From Paeniglutamicibacter psychrophenolicus (GTDB lineage Bacteria > Actinomycetota > Actinomycetes > Actinomycetales > Micrococcaceae): 64,000 nt of DNA. Where the stretch lies: assembly GCF_017876575.1 (NCBI RefSeq), contig NZ_JAGIOE010000001.1:4568443-4632442 (forward strand). The letters run 5' to 3'. Positions 25,174 through 34,471 of this stretch are shown here, in pieces. The notes under the pieces are model-generated. The model had not been told where the DNA came from and searched no databases. It worked only from the letters and a program-made list of their open reading frames with translations. The translations under genes were made by a program, and so were the position numbers. The first letter of the stretch is position 1; each line of letters begins with the position of its first letter.

Positions 25174-28100
25174 AAATCAAGGCCACACTCAGGCGCCACG
25201 ATGCCAGCACCGTCGACGTCGTATTGACCTGCGACGCAACCGCCACCGTTGGCGACGCGGCCAGGGCGCTCGCCCGGGACCAGGCCCCGGAGCACCCCAC
25301 GCTGCTGGCCACGGCGGCCGGAACCGCCTCGGTGCAGCTGGACCCGCAGACTCCGCTCGCCGAGGCGGAGCTCGGCTCCGGCTTCACCATCGAAGTGGTT
25401 CCGACCACCGATGCCTTCGTCTCCGGCGGCTCGGCCGCCGCGGTGCTGCGGGTAGCCAGCGGGCCCGACGCGGGCATGGCCTACGCGCTGCCCGCCGGAA
25501 CCTCAACGCTGGGGCGGACGGAACAGGCCACCGTCTTCCTGAACGACCGCATGGTCTCCACCAGGCATGCCCGCATCGAGGTCGGCAACAGGATCGAGCT
25601 GGTGGACCTCAACTCGGCCAACGGGATCCTGGTGGACGGCGGGCTGGTCCAGCGCTTGGCGGTCATCCCCGGCCAGCTGATCACCCTGGGCGCCACGGAC
25701 GTCTACTTCGAGATGCTGACCGGGCACACCACGCACGAGTCCCCGGTCTACGAAAAGGGCGGCTCGATCAATTTCAACCGCTCTCCGCGGGTCGAGATCC
25801 GCTACCCGGGCAAGGAGCTGAGCCACCCGGCCATCCCCCAGGAAGCCTCGCCGAGGCTCTTCCCCTGGCCGATGATCTTCGCCCCGCTGATCATGGGCCT
25901 GACGATCTTCGCCTTCACCCAGCGGACCCTGTCACTGATCGTGGTGCTGGTCTCGCCACTGATGATGCTCGGCAACCTGATCGGCCAGCGCACCCAGAAC
26001 AACAACAAGCTGCGCCTGGAAATCGAGACCTTCGAGCGCCAGTTCGAGCAGCTCGAGGACGAGCTGTTCGCCGGGGAGGAAGCCGAACGAACGCACCGGC
26101 GCAGCGAAGCGCCCGCCACGGCCACCGTGTACGACCAGGCCGAGGTTCTCGGCCCGCTGCTGTGGACCCGGCGCCCGGAACACTGGAACTTCCTGTCCCT
26201 GCGCCTGGGCTCCGGCCGGGCGGCCAGCCGCAATACCGTCACCGACCTCCACGACCGCGCCGGGCTGCAGGACTACGTACAGCGGGTCGAGGAACTGACG
26301 GCGAAATACCGGATGATCGACGACGTGCCGGTCATCGAGCTGCTGCCCTCCGCCGGGGCCATCGGCATCGCCGGCCCGCGCGTGCAATCCGCAGACGCGC
26401 TGCGCGCGCTGGCCGTGCAGCTCTTCGGCCTGCATGCGCCCAACGACCTGTGCACCGCCGCCATCATCGACCCCGCCTGGACCGATGACCTTGAATGGTT
26501 CAAGTGGCTGCCGCACACCACCGGCCCGCGCTCCCCGCTGGCCCAGGTGGCGCTGGCCGATACCCAGACCTCGGGCACCGTGCTGCTCAACGCCCTGGAG
26601 GAACTCATCTCCCTGCGCAGCCACGCGGAGTCCTACCGCCTGGGACCGCTGTCGGCGTCGGCCACCTCCATGGAGCTGGGCAAGGCCGTCGGGGAACACA
26701 GCGACAGGGGCTCGCGTGCCAAGGACCTTTCCCTGGTCCTGTTCGTCACCCATGATGCCCCGGTGGATCGCGCCCGGCTCTCCCAGGTCATTGAACGCGG
26801 GCCGGAGGTCGGAATCTACACCATTTTCGTCGCCCCGACCCTCGAATCCCTGCCGGCCTCCTGCCGCACCTTCGTGGATGTCAGCCAAGGGCTGGAAAAG
26901 GCGACGGTCGGCTGGGTGCGCGCGGGCGAGGAAGTCCGCCACGTCGCCATGGAAGGGGTCTCCCGCGAACACGCGGAACACTTCGCCCGGCGGCTGGCCC
27001 CCATCGTGGACTCCAGCTCGCTGATCCCGGACGCCTCGGACATCCCCGATTCCGTGTCCCTGCTGCGGATCCTCGGCACGGATCTGGCCGAGTCACCGGC
27101 CGCGGTCATCGAGCGGTGGCGGCAGAACAATTCGGTCATCGACCGCACCGCGGAAGCCGGGTCGCTGCCGCGGCTCAAACGCGCCGGGACCCTGCGCGCC
27201 TTCATCGGGCAGGGCACCCCCGATGCGATGAGCCTGGACCTGCGCACCCAGGGTCCCCACGCCCTGGTCGGCGGCACCACCGGCTCGGGCAAGTCCGAAT
27301 TCCTGCAGGCCTGGGTGCTGGCGATGGCCGCCGAGTACAGCCCCGACCGGGTCACCTTCCTGTTCGTGGATTACAAGGGCGGCTCGGCATTCGCCGATTG
27401 CGTGGACTTGCCCCACTGCGTCGGGCTGGTCACCGACCTGTCCCCGCACCTGGTCCGCCGCGCACTGACCAGCCTGCGCGCCGAGCTGCACCACCGCGAG
27501 AAGCTCTTCCACCGGAAGAAGGCCAAGGACCTGCTGGAGCTGGAGAAGCGCCAGGACCCGCAGACGCCCCCGGCGTTGGTGCTCGTGATCGATGAGTTCG
27601 CCGCCTTGGCCGGTGACGTTCCCGAATTCGTGGAGGGCGTGGTGGACATCGCCCAGCGCGGCCGTTCGCTGGGCATCCACCTGATCCTGGCCACGCAGCG
27701 CCCGGCCGGGGTCATCAAGGACAACCTGCGCGCCAACACCAACCTGCGCGTGGCGTTGCGCATGGCCGACGCCGCGGATTCCAACGACGTCGTGGAGGAT
27801 CCCGTCGCGGCGGGCTTCGATCCTTCCCTGCCCGGGCGAGGCATCGCCAAGACCGGCCCCGGCCGGCTGGTTCCCTTCCAAAGCGGTTACGCTGGCGGCT
27901 GGACCACCGACGAACCCGAACAGGCCGAGGTGCGCGTCGAAGACCTGCGCTTCGGCGGCACCCGGGTGTGGGAACAACTCGAGTCCCAGGCTCCCAACGT
28001 CGAGGAGAACAGCGGACCGAATGACCAGAAGCTCTTGGTCACCAGCTTTGTCGCGGCCGCGAGCAATGCTGCGATCCCGGCGCCGAGGCGCCCCTGGCTC

Positions 28101-29627
28101 GATGACTTGTCCGCCACGATCGACCTGCGCGACCTGAGCGCGGACAGTGACAGCAAGATCCCCCTGGCCCTGGCCGACATCCCAGAGCGCCAAGCCCAGG
28201 AAACGGCCTTCTTCGAACCGGATACCGACGGCCACCTGCTGATCTACGGCACGTCCGGTTCCGGCAAGTCCGCGGCCCTGCGCAGCATCGCGATCGCCGC
28301 CGGGGCCAACCCGGGGGCCGGTGCGGCCGCCGTATACGCGCTGGAATTCGGCACCAGCTCGCTGCGTTCGCTCTCGCCCATGCCGCACGTCGGCGCGGTG
28401 CTCGGAGGGGATGACGTGGAACGCATTCAGCGCGTTTTCCGCACGCTGGCCGAACACCTGGATGACCGTTCCGCCCGCTACGCCACGGCGAACGCCGCGA
28501 ACCTGAGCGAATACCGCCAGCTGACCGGGGATCTGGGCGAGCCGCGCATCTTCGTGCTGATCGACGGGTTCGGCCAGTTCCGCAGCGACTGGGAACTGGG
28601 CCACGGACGCAGCGAGTTCTACCAGGTGTTCATGCGGATCGTGGGCGAGGGCCGCCCGCTGGGCGTGCACGTGATCGCCACCGCAGACCGCTTCGGCGCC
28701 GTGCCCACCGCCATCAGCGCAAACATCACCCAGCGTGTGGTGCTGCGCATGGCGGACGAGCAGGCCTACAACGTGCTGGGCGTGCCCAAGGATGTGCTCA
28801 GCGAACGCAGCGCCCCCGGACGGGCCGTCATCAAGGGCCATGAGGCGCAGATCGCGGTCTTGGGCGGTACCGCCAACGTTGCCGAGCAGACGGCGCTGAC
28901 CACCGCATGGGCGCAGGAACTGCGCGCCGCCGGCGTCCCCCAAGCGGCCGGAATCGAAGCGCTCCCGCAGTCCTTCGAGGCCTCCGAATTGCCTGATTCC
29001 GCCAATGGACAGCCGGTGATCGGCCTGTCCGATTTGACCTTGGGCCCGTGCGGATTCGAATCGGTTGGCACCTTCGTCGTCGTCGGCCCGCCGCAAAGCG
29101 GCAAGACCAACACCATGCGCGCCATGGTCACTGCCCTGGCACGGCAGAATCCGGCGACCCAGTTCTTCCACCTCGGCGGGCGCCGCGCCGAGCTGCGCAG
29201 CTGGCGGGCCTGGAACGGCGCCGTCTCCGGGCAGGAGGAAACGCGGCGTTTCGCCAAGGACATGCTGGAGATCGTCACGGACGAATCCATGCCGGGCAAG
29301 ATCGTGTTCGTGCTGGAGAATATCAGCGAGTTCGCCGATTCGGATGCCGAACGTCCGCTGAAGGAACTGATCAAGGCCATCAACCGGTCCGACCACTTCC
29401 TGGTGGCCGACGGGGACGTCAATCAGTTCTCCTCCAGCTTCGGGCTGCTCGGCGAGCTGAAGTCCAGCCGGCATGGCCTGGTGCTCAAGCCCGACGGCTA
29501 CGACGGCGAATCGATCTTCAAGGTGCCTTTCCCTCGCGTCAAGCGCCACGATTTCCCGCCGGGCCGCGGCTTCATGGTCCAAAACGGCCAGCGCGCGCTG
29601 GTGCATGTTCCCCTGGCTGACCAGTAG
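25170..29627 (+). CDS. EssC/EccC-like type VII secretion ATPase (FHA plus three FtsK-type domains)
   Basis: A 1485-residue membrane ATPase that would drive WXG100-protein export. Its order is a ubiquitin-like stretch (about 1-80), an FHA domain (about 95-185; TLGRTEQATVF, STRHARIEV, NSANGILVDG) and two membrane helices (about 229-272). Three ATPase domains follow. D1 has GGTTGSGKSEF near 700 and LVIDEFAAL near 806, a complete Walker B with catalytic Glu. D2 has GTSGSGKSAAL near 1025 but VLIDGFGQF without that Glu. D3 has GPPQSGKTN near 1303 and a weak Walker B. A single chain with N-terminal FHA resembles Firmicutes EssC more than split mycobacterial EccCa/Cb. GTG 25170 overlaps the RDD-FHA stop. 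EccB, EccD, EccE and mycosin genes are not in the window. Confidence 0.88.
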   Translation: MKIKATLRRHDASTVDVVLTCDATATVGDAARALARDQAPEHPTLLATAAGTASVQLDPQTPLAEAELGSGFTIEVVPTTDAFVSGGSAAAVLRVASGPDAGMAYALPAGTSTLGRTEQATVFLNDRMVSTRHARIEVGNRIELVDLNSANGILVDGGLVQRLAVIPGQLITLGATDVYFEMLTGHTTHESPVYEKGGSINFNRSPRVEIRYPGKELSHPAIPQEASPRLFPWPMIFAPLIMGLTIFAFTQRTLSLIVVLVSPLMMLGNLIGQRTQNNNKLRLEIETFERQFEQLEDELFAGEEAERTHRRSEAPATATVYDQAEVLGPLLWTRRPEHWNFLSLRLGSGRAASRNTVTDLHDRAGLQDYVQRVEELTAKYRMIDDVPVIELLPSAGAIGIAGPRVQSADALRALAVQLFGLHAPNDLCTAAIIDPAWTDDLEWFKWLPHTTGPRSPLAQVALADTQTSGTVLLNALEELISLRSHAESYRLGPLSASATSMELGKAVGEHSDRGSRAKDLSLVLFVTHDAPVDRARLSQVIERGPEVGIYTIFVAPTLESLPASCRTFVDVSQGLEKATVGWVRAGEEVRHVAMEGVSREHAEHFARRLAPIVDSSSLIPDASDIPDSVSLLRILGTDLAESPAAVIERWRQNNSVIDRTAEAGSLPRLKRAGTLRAFIGQGTPDAMSLDLRTQGPHALVGGTTGSGKSEFLQAWVLAMAAEYSPDRVTFLFVDYKGGSAFADCVDLPHCVGLVTDLSPHLVRRALTSLRAELHHREKLFHRKKAKDLLELEKRQDPQTPPALVLVIDEFAALAGDVPEFVEGVVDIAQRGRSLGIHLILATQRPAGVIKDNLRANTNLRVALRMADAADSNDVVEDPVAAGFDPSLPGRGIAKTGPGRLVPFQSGYAGGWTTDEPEQAEVRVEDLRFGGTRVWEQLESQAPNVEENSGPNDQKLLVTSFVAAASNAAIPAPRRPWLDDLSATIDLRDLSADSDSKIPLALADIPERQAQETAFFEPDTDGHLLIYGTSGSGKSAALRSIAIAAGANPGAGAAAVYALEFGTSSLRSLSPMPHVGAVLGGDDVERIQRVFRTLAEHLDDRSARYATANAANLSEYRQLTGDLGEPRIFVLIDGFGQFRSDWELGHGRSEFYQVFMRIVGEGRPLGVHVIATADRFGAVPTAISANITQRVVLRMADEQAYNVLGVPKDVLSERSAPGRAVIKGHEAQIAVLGGTANVAEQTALTTAWAQELRAAGVPQAAGIEALPQSFEASELPDSANGQPVIGLSDLTLGPCGFESVGTFVVVGPPQSGKTNTMRAMVTALARQNPATQFFHLGGRRAELRSWRAWNGAVSGQEETRRFAKDMLEIVTDESMPGKIVFVLENISEFADSDAERPLKELIKAINRSDHFLVADGDVNQFSSSFGLLGELKSSRHGLVLKPDGYDGESIFKVPFPRVKRHDFPPGRGFMVQNGQRALVHVPLADQ

Positions 29628-29781
29628 GCGCGTCTGGATCCAGCGCCGGCGGCCACGCAATCGTGTGCTGCCGGCCAGGGCTGCCGCCGCCCGGAAAGAC
29701 GAGTGTGCGGCGGGCAACGTTGCGGCGGTGGGAGATGGCGCATGGACCGGAATGGAGCGCGAGCCGCATTGCCCCTGCGTG

Positions 29782-30612
29782 CTATTTCACAAGCGGGATG
29801 GCGTGCCTTCGATTCCCTGCAGGTTCGGCATTCATCCGTTGCAGCAAATGCGCGGCAACGCTCACGGCGATCGTGGCCGGGAACTTTCCGGCGACCTCGG
29901 GCAGCCCGATAGGGCAGTCGATCCGGTCAATCAGTTCGGGCGCATGGCCGCTTTGGCCAAGTTTCTTTTGAAAACGCACCCATTTGGCGCGCGACCCGAT
30001 CAAGCCGATGGAGCCAAGGTCCGGATGGCGCAAGGCTGCGTCGCACAGGTGGAAATCCTCGGCGTGATCATGGGTCATGATCAGCACATGTGTACCTTCT
30101 GGCAGGCAACTCAAGACCTGTTCCCCAAGCACCGCGACCTGCGAATGCACCCGTGCCACGCTCGGTTCCAGGACAGCAAGTTCTTCGAGGACTTCGGGAC
30201 GGGAATCGGTCAGATACAGTTCAAGATCATGCCGGGAAAGTATTCGGGCCAGCTCCATTCCGACGTTTCCGATACCAAAGATCGCCACCGATTCCGGTAC
30301 CGGCAAGGGTTCCAGCAATAGACTCACTTCTCCTCCACAGCATTGCCGCCCATAGGTCGCCGGGGTCTTGTCATTCAGCTTCAGGGTCATGGCCTGCGGC
30401 TCCTGCTCGCCGCGCGCAATCATTTCGCGGGCCCGGCTCATGGCCGCCATCTCCAGGTTGCCGCCGCCAATGGTGCCGAAAATTTCGTCCGCGGCGATCA
30501 CCATCTTTGCCCCGGCCTCACGTGGCGCATGGCCGCGCACGGCGGCGATGGTGAGCATCACCGCCGGGCGCCGTTCGCGACGCAGCGCCGCAACCGCCTC
30601 AATCCACGACAT
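29782..30612 (-). CDS. xdhC: XdhC-family xanthine dehydrogenase maturation factor
   Basis: A 276-residue XdhC/CoxI protein needed to insert sulfurated molybdenum cofactor into xanthine dehydrogenase. Visible are an N-terminal GHAPREAGAKMVI, IGGGNLE, a Cys pair in GRQCCGGEVSLL, and a C-terminal Rossmann-type part (VAIFGIGNVGMELARIL) ending GLPEVAGKFPATIAVSVAAHLL. It starts two bases after the stop of xdhB and closes the xdhA-xdhB-xdhC operon. Confidence 0.92.
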   Translation of the reverse strand: MSWIEAVAALRRERRPAVMLTIAAVRGHAPREAGAKMVIAADEIFGTIGGGNLEMAAMSRAREMIARGEQEPQAMTLKLNDKTPATYGRQCCGGEVSLLLEPLPVPESVAIFGIGNVGMELARILSRHDLELYLTDSRPEVLEELAVLEPSVARVHSQVAVLGEQVLSCLPEGTHVLIMTHDHAEDFHLCDAALRHPDLGSIGLIGSRAKWVRFQKKLGQSGHAPELIDRIDCPIGLPEVAGKFPATIAVSVAAHLLQRMNAEPAGNRRHAIPLVK

Positions 30613-30614
30613 GG

Positions 30615-32969
30615 CTACTGCGTCTTCTCCCTAACCTGGCCGTGTTCGCGAACAGATTCGATGGCCCAGAACACCGCTTCCGGGGTGGCCGGGGAGGCGA
30701 GCTCCACCGAGCAGCCATCCGGGCCAAACGCCGCGACGGCCTGCCGGAGTGCTTCACGGACGGAAAAAGCCAACATCAGTGGCGGTTCGCCAACCGCCTT
30801 GGACCCGTACACGGCACCATCCTCATGGGCTTTGTCCAACAGCGAAACGTTGAAGATCTCGGGCATTTCGGAAAAGCTGGGAATCTTGTAGGTGCTCGCC
30901 GCCTGGGTTGCAACTCGTCCGCGTCCCGGGCCGTCGGAGGTATCCCACCGCAGATCTTCCAGGGTCAGCCAACCGGTGCCCTGCACGAATCCGCCTTCGA
31001 TTTGCCCCAGATCCACCAGCGGCGACAACGAGTCACCTACGTCATGGACGATGTCGACCCGGCGAAGGGTGTAGGAGCCGTCAAAGCGGCTGACCTCGAC
31101 CTCGCTGGCAGCGGCCCCGTAAGCGAAGTATTTGAACGGGCAGCCGGACATCCGGCCCAAGTCCCAATGCAGTCCCTCGGTACGGTAGAACCCGGCGGCC
31201 GAGAGCTGGATACGCTGGAAGTAGGCCTCACGCACAACCTCTTCCCAGCTCAGTTCCTGGCTCTTGCCCAGGGCGCTGATCCTTCCGTTGCCAAATCGAA
31301 CTTCGTGAGCATGGACGCCGAATTTTCCAGCGGCAATCTGCGCCAGCCGGGTCTGGATCTGCTCGCAGGCGTCCTTCACGGCACCGCCGTTGATATCGCT
31401 GCCGGAGCTGGCGGCGGTCGCCGAGGTATTGGGCACCTTGTCCGTTCGAGTCGGAGCGTTGCGCACCTTTGACAGGGGCACTCCCAAGGTTGTGGCCGCG
31501 ACCTGCAGCATCTTGGTGTGCAGCCCCTGTCCCATTTCGGTGCCGCCATGGTTCACCAACACCGACCCGTCCTTGTAGACCAGCACGAGGGCACCACCCT
31601 GGTTGAAGGCGGTGAGGTTGAAGGAGATCCCGAACTTCACCGGAGTGAGGGCCAATGCCCGTTTGGTGTTTTCATTCCGCGCGTTGAATTCGTTGATTTG
31701 CGCCTCACGTTGCGTTATCTCGGCGGATTCGAGTACCTGTTGCCAGGCCACTTCAAGCCGTTCGGGATGGCGCACCGGTTGGTAGTACGGGGTGTCTTGA
31801 CCCTGCGTGTAGAAATTGCGCCGGCGCAGCTCGCGGGCCTCAATGCCCAGCTTGGGTGCGACCCGGCCCAGAATATCTTCCATCACCAGCATCCCCTGCG
31901 GTCCGCCAAAGCCACGGAATGCGGTTTGTGAGGTCTTGTGGCATTTGGCAATCCGTCCGTGCACACGGATATTCGGGACCCAGTAGCCGTTGTCTATATG
32001 GCACATCGCTCGGGTGAGCACCGGTTCGGATAAATCAAGGCTCCACCCGCCATCCGCGGTGAGGCTGGCGTCCAAGGCCAAGATCTTGCCTTGCGCGTCG
32101 AAGCCGATCTTCCAGGTCGCGTAGAACCCATGACGTTTGCCGGTCATGGTCATATCCAGGGTGCGGTCCAAGCGAACCCGCACCGGACGCCCGGTGAGTA
32201 CCGCGCCCAGCGCGGCCACGGCAGCATAGCCGTGTGACTGCGTTTCCTTGCCACCGAACCCGCCACCCATCCGCAACACCTGGACCGTCACCTCATGGGC
32301 CGGGATGCCGAGCACATGGGAGACAATGGCTTGGGTTTCGGTGGGGTGCTGGGTGGAGCAATGAATAAACATTTGACCTGATTCATCAACCAGCGCGAGC
32401 GAGTTCTGCGTCTCAAGATAAAAGTGCTCTTGGCCGGAGAATTCAAAGTCTCCTTCAAATAGATGTGTTGCGTCGGCAAAGGCCCCGGCGACGTCCCCCT
32501 TGTCGATGGTGGGCCTGATCCCGTGGAAGCTCTCCGCGGCGATGGCTTCCCTAATGGTGATCAGCGAGTCGAGCGGCTCGTAGTCCACTTTGACCGCACC
32601 GGCACCGGCCTTGGCTGCTTCCAGGTTTTCGCCGAGCACCCAGGCCACCGGCTGGCCGTAGAACATCACCTCATCTACCGGAAGCATGGGTTCGTCGTGT
32701 TTGGCACCCTGGTCATTTACACCTGGGATATCTGCGGCCGTGATGACCCGCACCACCCCAGGGATTGTGCTGGCACCGCTGGTGTCCAGGTTGAGGATTT
32801 TCGCATGCGCGTGGGTGGACTGCACCGGGTAGGCGTGGAGCACCCCGGTGAGGCGCTGCGCCAAATCATCGGTGTAGAGCGCGGTGCCGGTGACATGTCC
32901 GGCCGCGGATTCGTGCCGCTGGATCTGGCCAACAATGGCCCAGGCGGGACGTTGGGATAGGTGACTCAT
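30615..32969 (-). CDS. xdhB: Xanthine dehydrogenase molybdenum-binding subunit
   Basis: A 784-residue large subunit that oxidises hypoxanthine and xanthine to urate. Molybdopterin and active-site blocks are GGGFGGKETQSH, RGFGGPQGM (Arg of the substrate pocket), GTEMGQGLHTKM and SKAVGEPPLML with the catalytic Glu. The domain order is the N-terminal Ald_Xan_dh_C fold (about 20-135), then the Mo-binding halves. It overlaps xdhA by four bases. Base composition is lower in GC than in genes such as gcdH, and codon choice is more relaxed. Confidence 0.93.
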   Translation of the reverse strand: MSHLSQRPAWAIVGQIQRHESAAGHVTGTALYTDDLAQRLTGVLHAYPVQSTHAHAKILNLDTSGASTIPGVVRVITAADIPGVNDQGAKHDEPMLPVDEVMFYGQPVAWVLGENLEAAKAGAGAVKVDYEPLDSLITIREAIAAESFHGIRPTIDKGDVAGAFADATHLFEGDFEFSGQEHFYLETQNSLALVDESGQMFIHCSTQHPTETQAIVSHVLGIPAHEVTVQVLRMGGGFGGKETQSHGYAAVAALGAVLTGRPVRVRLDRTLDMTMTGKRHGFYATWKIGFDAQGKILALDASLTADGGWSLDLSEPVLTRAMCHIDNGYWVPNIRVHGRIAKCHKTSQTAFRGFGGPQGMLVMEDILGRVAPKLGIEARELRRRNFYTQGQDTPYYQPVRHPERLEVAWQQVLESAEITQREAQINEFNARNENTKRALALTPVKFGISFNLTAFNQGGALVLVYKDGSVLVNHGGTEMGQGLHTKMLQVAATTLGVPLSKVRNAPTRTDKVPNTSATAASSGSDINGGAVKDACEQIQTRLAQIAAGKFGVHAHEVRFGNGRISALGKSQELSWEEVVREAYFQRIQLSAAGFYRTEGLHWDLGRMSGCPFKYFAYGAAASEVEVSRFDGSYTLRRVDIVHDVGDSLSPLVDLGQIEGGFVQGTGWLTLEDLRWDTSDGPGRGRVATQAASTYKIPSFSEMPEIFNVSLLDKAHEDGAVYGSKAVGEPPLMLAFSVREALRQAVAAFGPDGCSVELASPATPEAVFWAIESVREHGQVREKTQ

Positions 32970-34471
32970 GAGAGCGGCTCCCCCTTTGCTGCGGTGGAGT
33001 GGTCAAGCTGTTCGGCATAGAAACGTTCTAATGAGGACCTGAGCATGGCCTTTCGGTAGCCCGAGCTGGCCCGGTGGTCATCCATGGGCGTGCCCTCTTG
33101 CGCCATCGACTCGGCGGCCGCATAGATGGTGTCTAGGCACCATTCTTGACCTTCCAAGGCAGCCTCCGTGGAGGTGGCTCTTAATGGGGTGGCTGCCACA
33201 CCTCCTAGTCCAATGCGAGCTTTGGTGATGTGGTTGTTTTCGACGGTCACCGCATAACCGATGGCCACACTGGAGATATCGTCAAAGCGTCGTTTGGAGA
33301 TCTTCTGAAAACTGGTCAGGGGTGCAAGCGGCAGTGGGATGCGAATCGCGGTGATCAGTTCCCCGGCGGCGCGTACGGTCTGTCGATAACCGGTGAAGTA
33401 CTGCGCTAGCGGCACAATGCGACTGCCCGAGGTGCTGCCCAACACCAGTTCTGCCTCCAGTGCCAGCAGCGCCGGAGGGGTATCCCCGATAGGCGAACCG
33501 GTACCCAAGTTTCCGCCAATGGTGGCGCCATTTCGGATAAGACGTGAGGCGAACTGCGGGAAGAGTTTACCCAGCAGCGGGATCTTTCCTGCTAATAGAC
33601 GTTCGAGTTCGCTCAGGGTGCAGGCCGCACCGAGCTCGATATAGTTTGCGGTGACGTGAATTTGGCGCAACTCGGCAAGCCGGTCGACGGCCAGCATCGA
33701 TCGGGCACGCGCGCCCTTGATATTTACCTCAACACCCCAGTCGGTGCCCCCTGCCACGAGCAGGGTTTCTGGTTCTGCGGCCAAGATGCCGAGCACCTCG
33801 TCCAGACTGGCGGGACGCCTGAAGCGACCAGTAGCTCCGGTGGGGGTGTCCACACGAATGATATCGGTGGACACCGCCGCCGGTGCGGCTAGATCACGCC
33901 GGGCAGCAAGCTCATCCTGTGCATCCGGTGCACCCAAGGCATAAGCCGCGTCACGGATGGGCCGATACCCGGTGCAGCGGCACAAGTTCCCGGAAAGCGA
34001 ATGCAGATCGAATCCATTGGGTCCGCACCGGTGCGCCTCGCCGTGATCCGCGCTGACTGCGGTGTTGGCGATTCGCTCCGGGCGGTAGTATTCGGCGGCC
34101 ATGGAGCAGACGAATCCGGGGGTGCAATATCCGCACTGGGATCCGCCGCGATTGGCCATCTCTTCCTGCACCGGATGCAGGTTTTCCACGCTACCTAGGC
34201 CTTCGGATGTGATCACTTCCTGTCCGTCGAGCGTCGCGGCAGGCAGCAGGCAGGCGTTCAACGCCGTCCAGCGGGTCCCCTGCCCGTCGCTGCGGGCCAC
34301 GAGGATCGAGCAGGCGCCGCATTCGCCCTCGGCGCATCCCTCCTTGCAACCGAAAAGCCCCTCGCCACGCAGGAAATCTAGTGCGTTGGTATGCGGTGGG
34401 CCATCGAATTCACGGACGGTTCCGTTGACGGTTATTAGACAGCTCGATTTTTCGGTTGTCTCGGCGGTCAT
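32966..34471 (-). CDS. xdhA: Xanthine dehydrogenase small subunit ([2Fe-2S] and FAD domains fused)
   Basis: A 501-residue fused subunit. Plant-type [2Fe-2S] cysteines appear in GCKEGCAEGECGAC, and the second cluster is QCGYCTPGF with NLCRCTGYRPI. The FAD domain has LLVAGGTDWGVEVNI and IGGNLGTGSPIGDTPPALLAL. It carries electrons from the Mo centre of XdhB to NAD. A roughly 22-residue histidine-containing insert between the two C-terminal cluster motifs (NTAVSADHGEAHRCGPNGF) is unusual. It is the first gene of the operon. Confidence 0.92.
   Translation of the reverse strand: MTAETTEKSSCLITVNGTVREFDGPPHTNALDFLRGEGLFGCKEGCAEGECGACSILVARSDGQGTRWTALNACLLPAATLDGQEVITSEGLGSVENLHPVQEEMANRGGSQCGYCTPGFVCSMAAEYYRPERIANTAVSADHGEAHRCGPNGFDLHSLSGNLCRCTGYRPIRDAAYALGAPDAQDELAARRDLAAPAAVSTDIIRVDTPTGATGRFRRPASLDEVLGILAAEPETLLVAGGTDWGVEVNIKGARARSMLAVDRLAELRQIHVTANYIELGAACTLSELERLLAGKIPLLGKLFPQFASRLIRNGATIGGNLGTGSPIGDTPPALLALEAELVLGSTSGSRIVPLAQYFTGYRQTVRAAGELITAIRIPLPLAPLTSFQKISKRRFDDISSVAIGYAVTVENNHITKARIGLGGVAATPLRATSTEAALEGQEWCLDTIYAAAESMAQEGTPMDDHRASSGYRKAMLRSSLERFYAEQLDHSTAAKGEPLS

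Noticed and set aside
27093-29717. 874-codon minus-strand open frame opposite the EssC-like gene
   Set aside because: No motif or ribosome site, and composition typical of antisense frames; the plus strand has three ATPase motifs.
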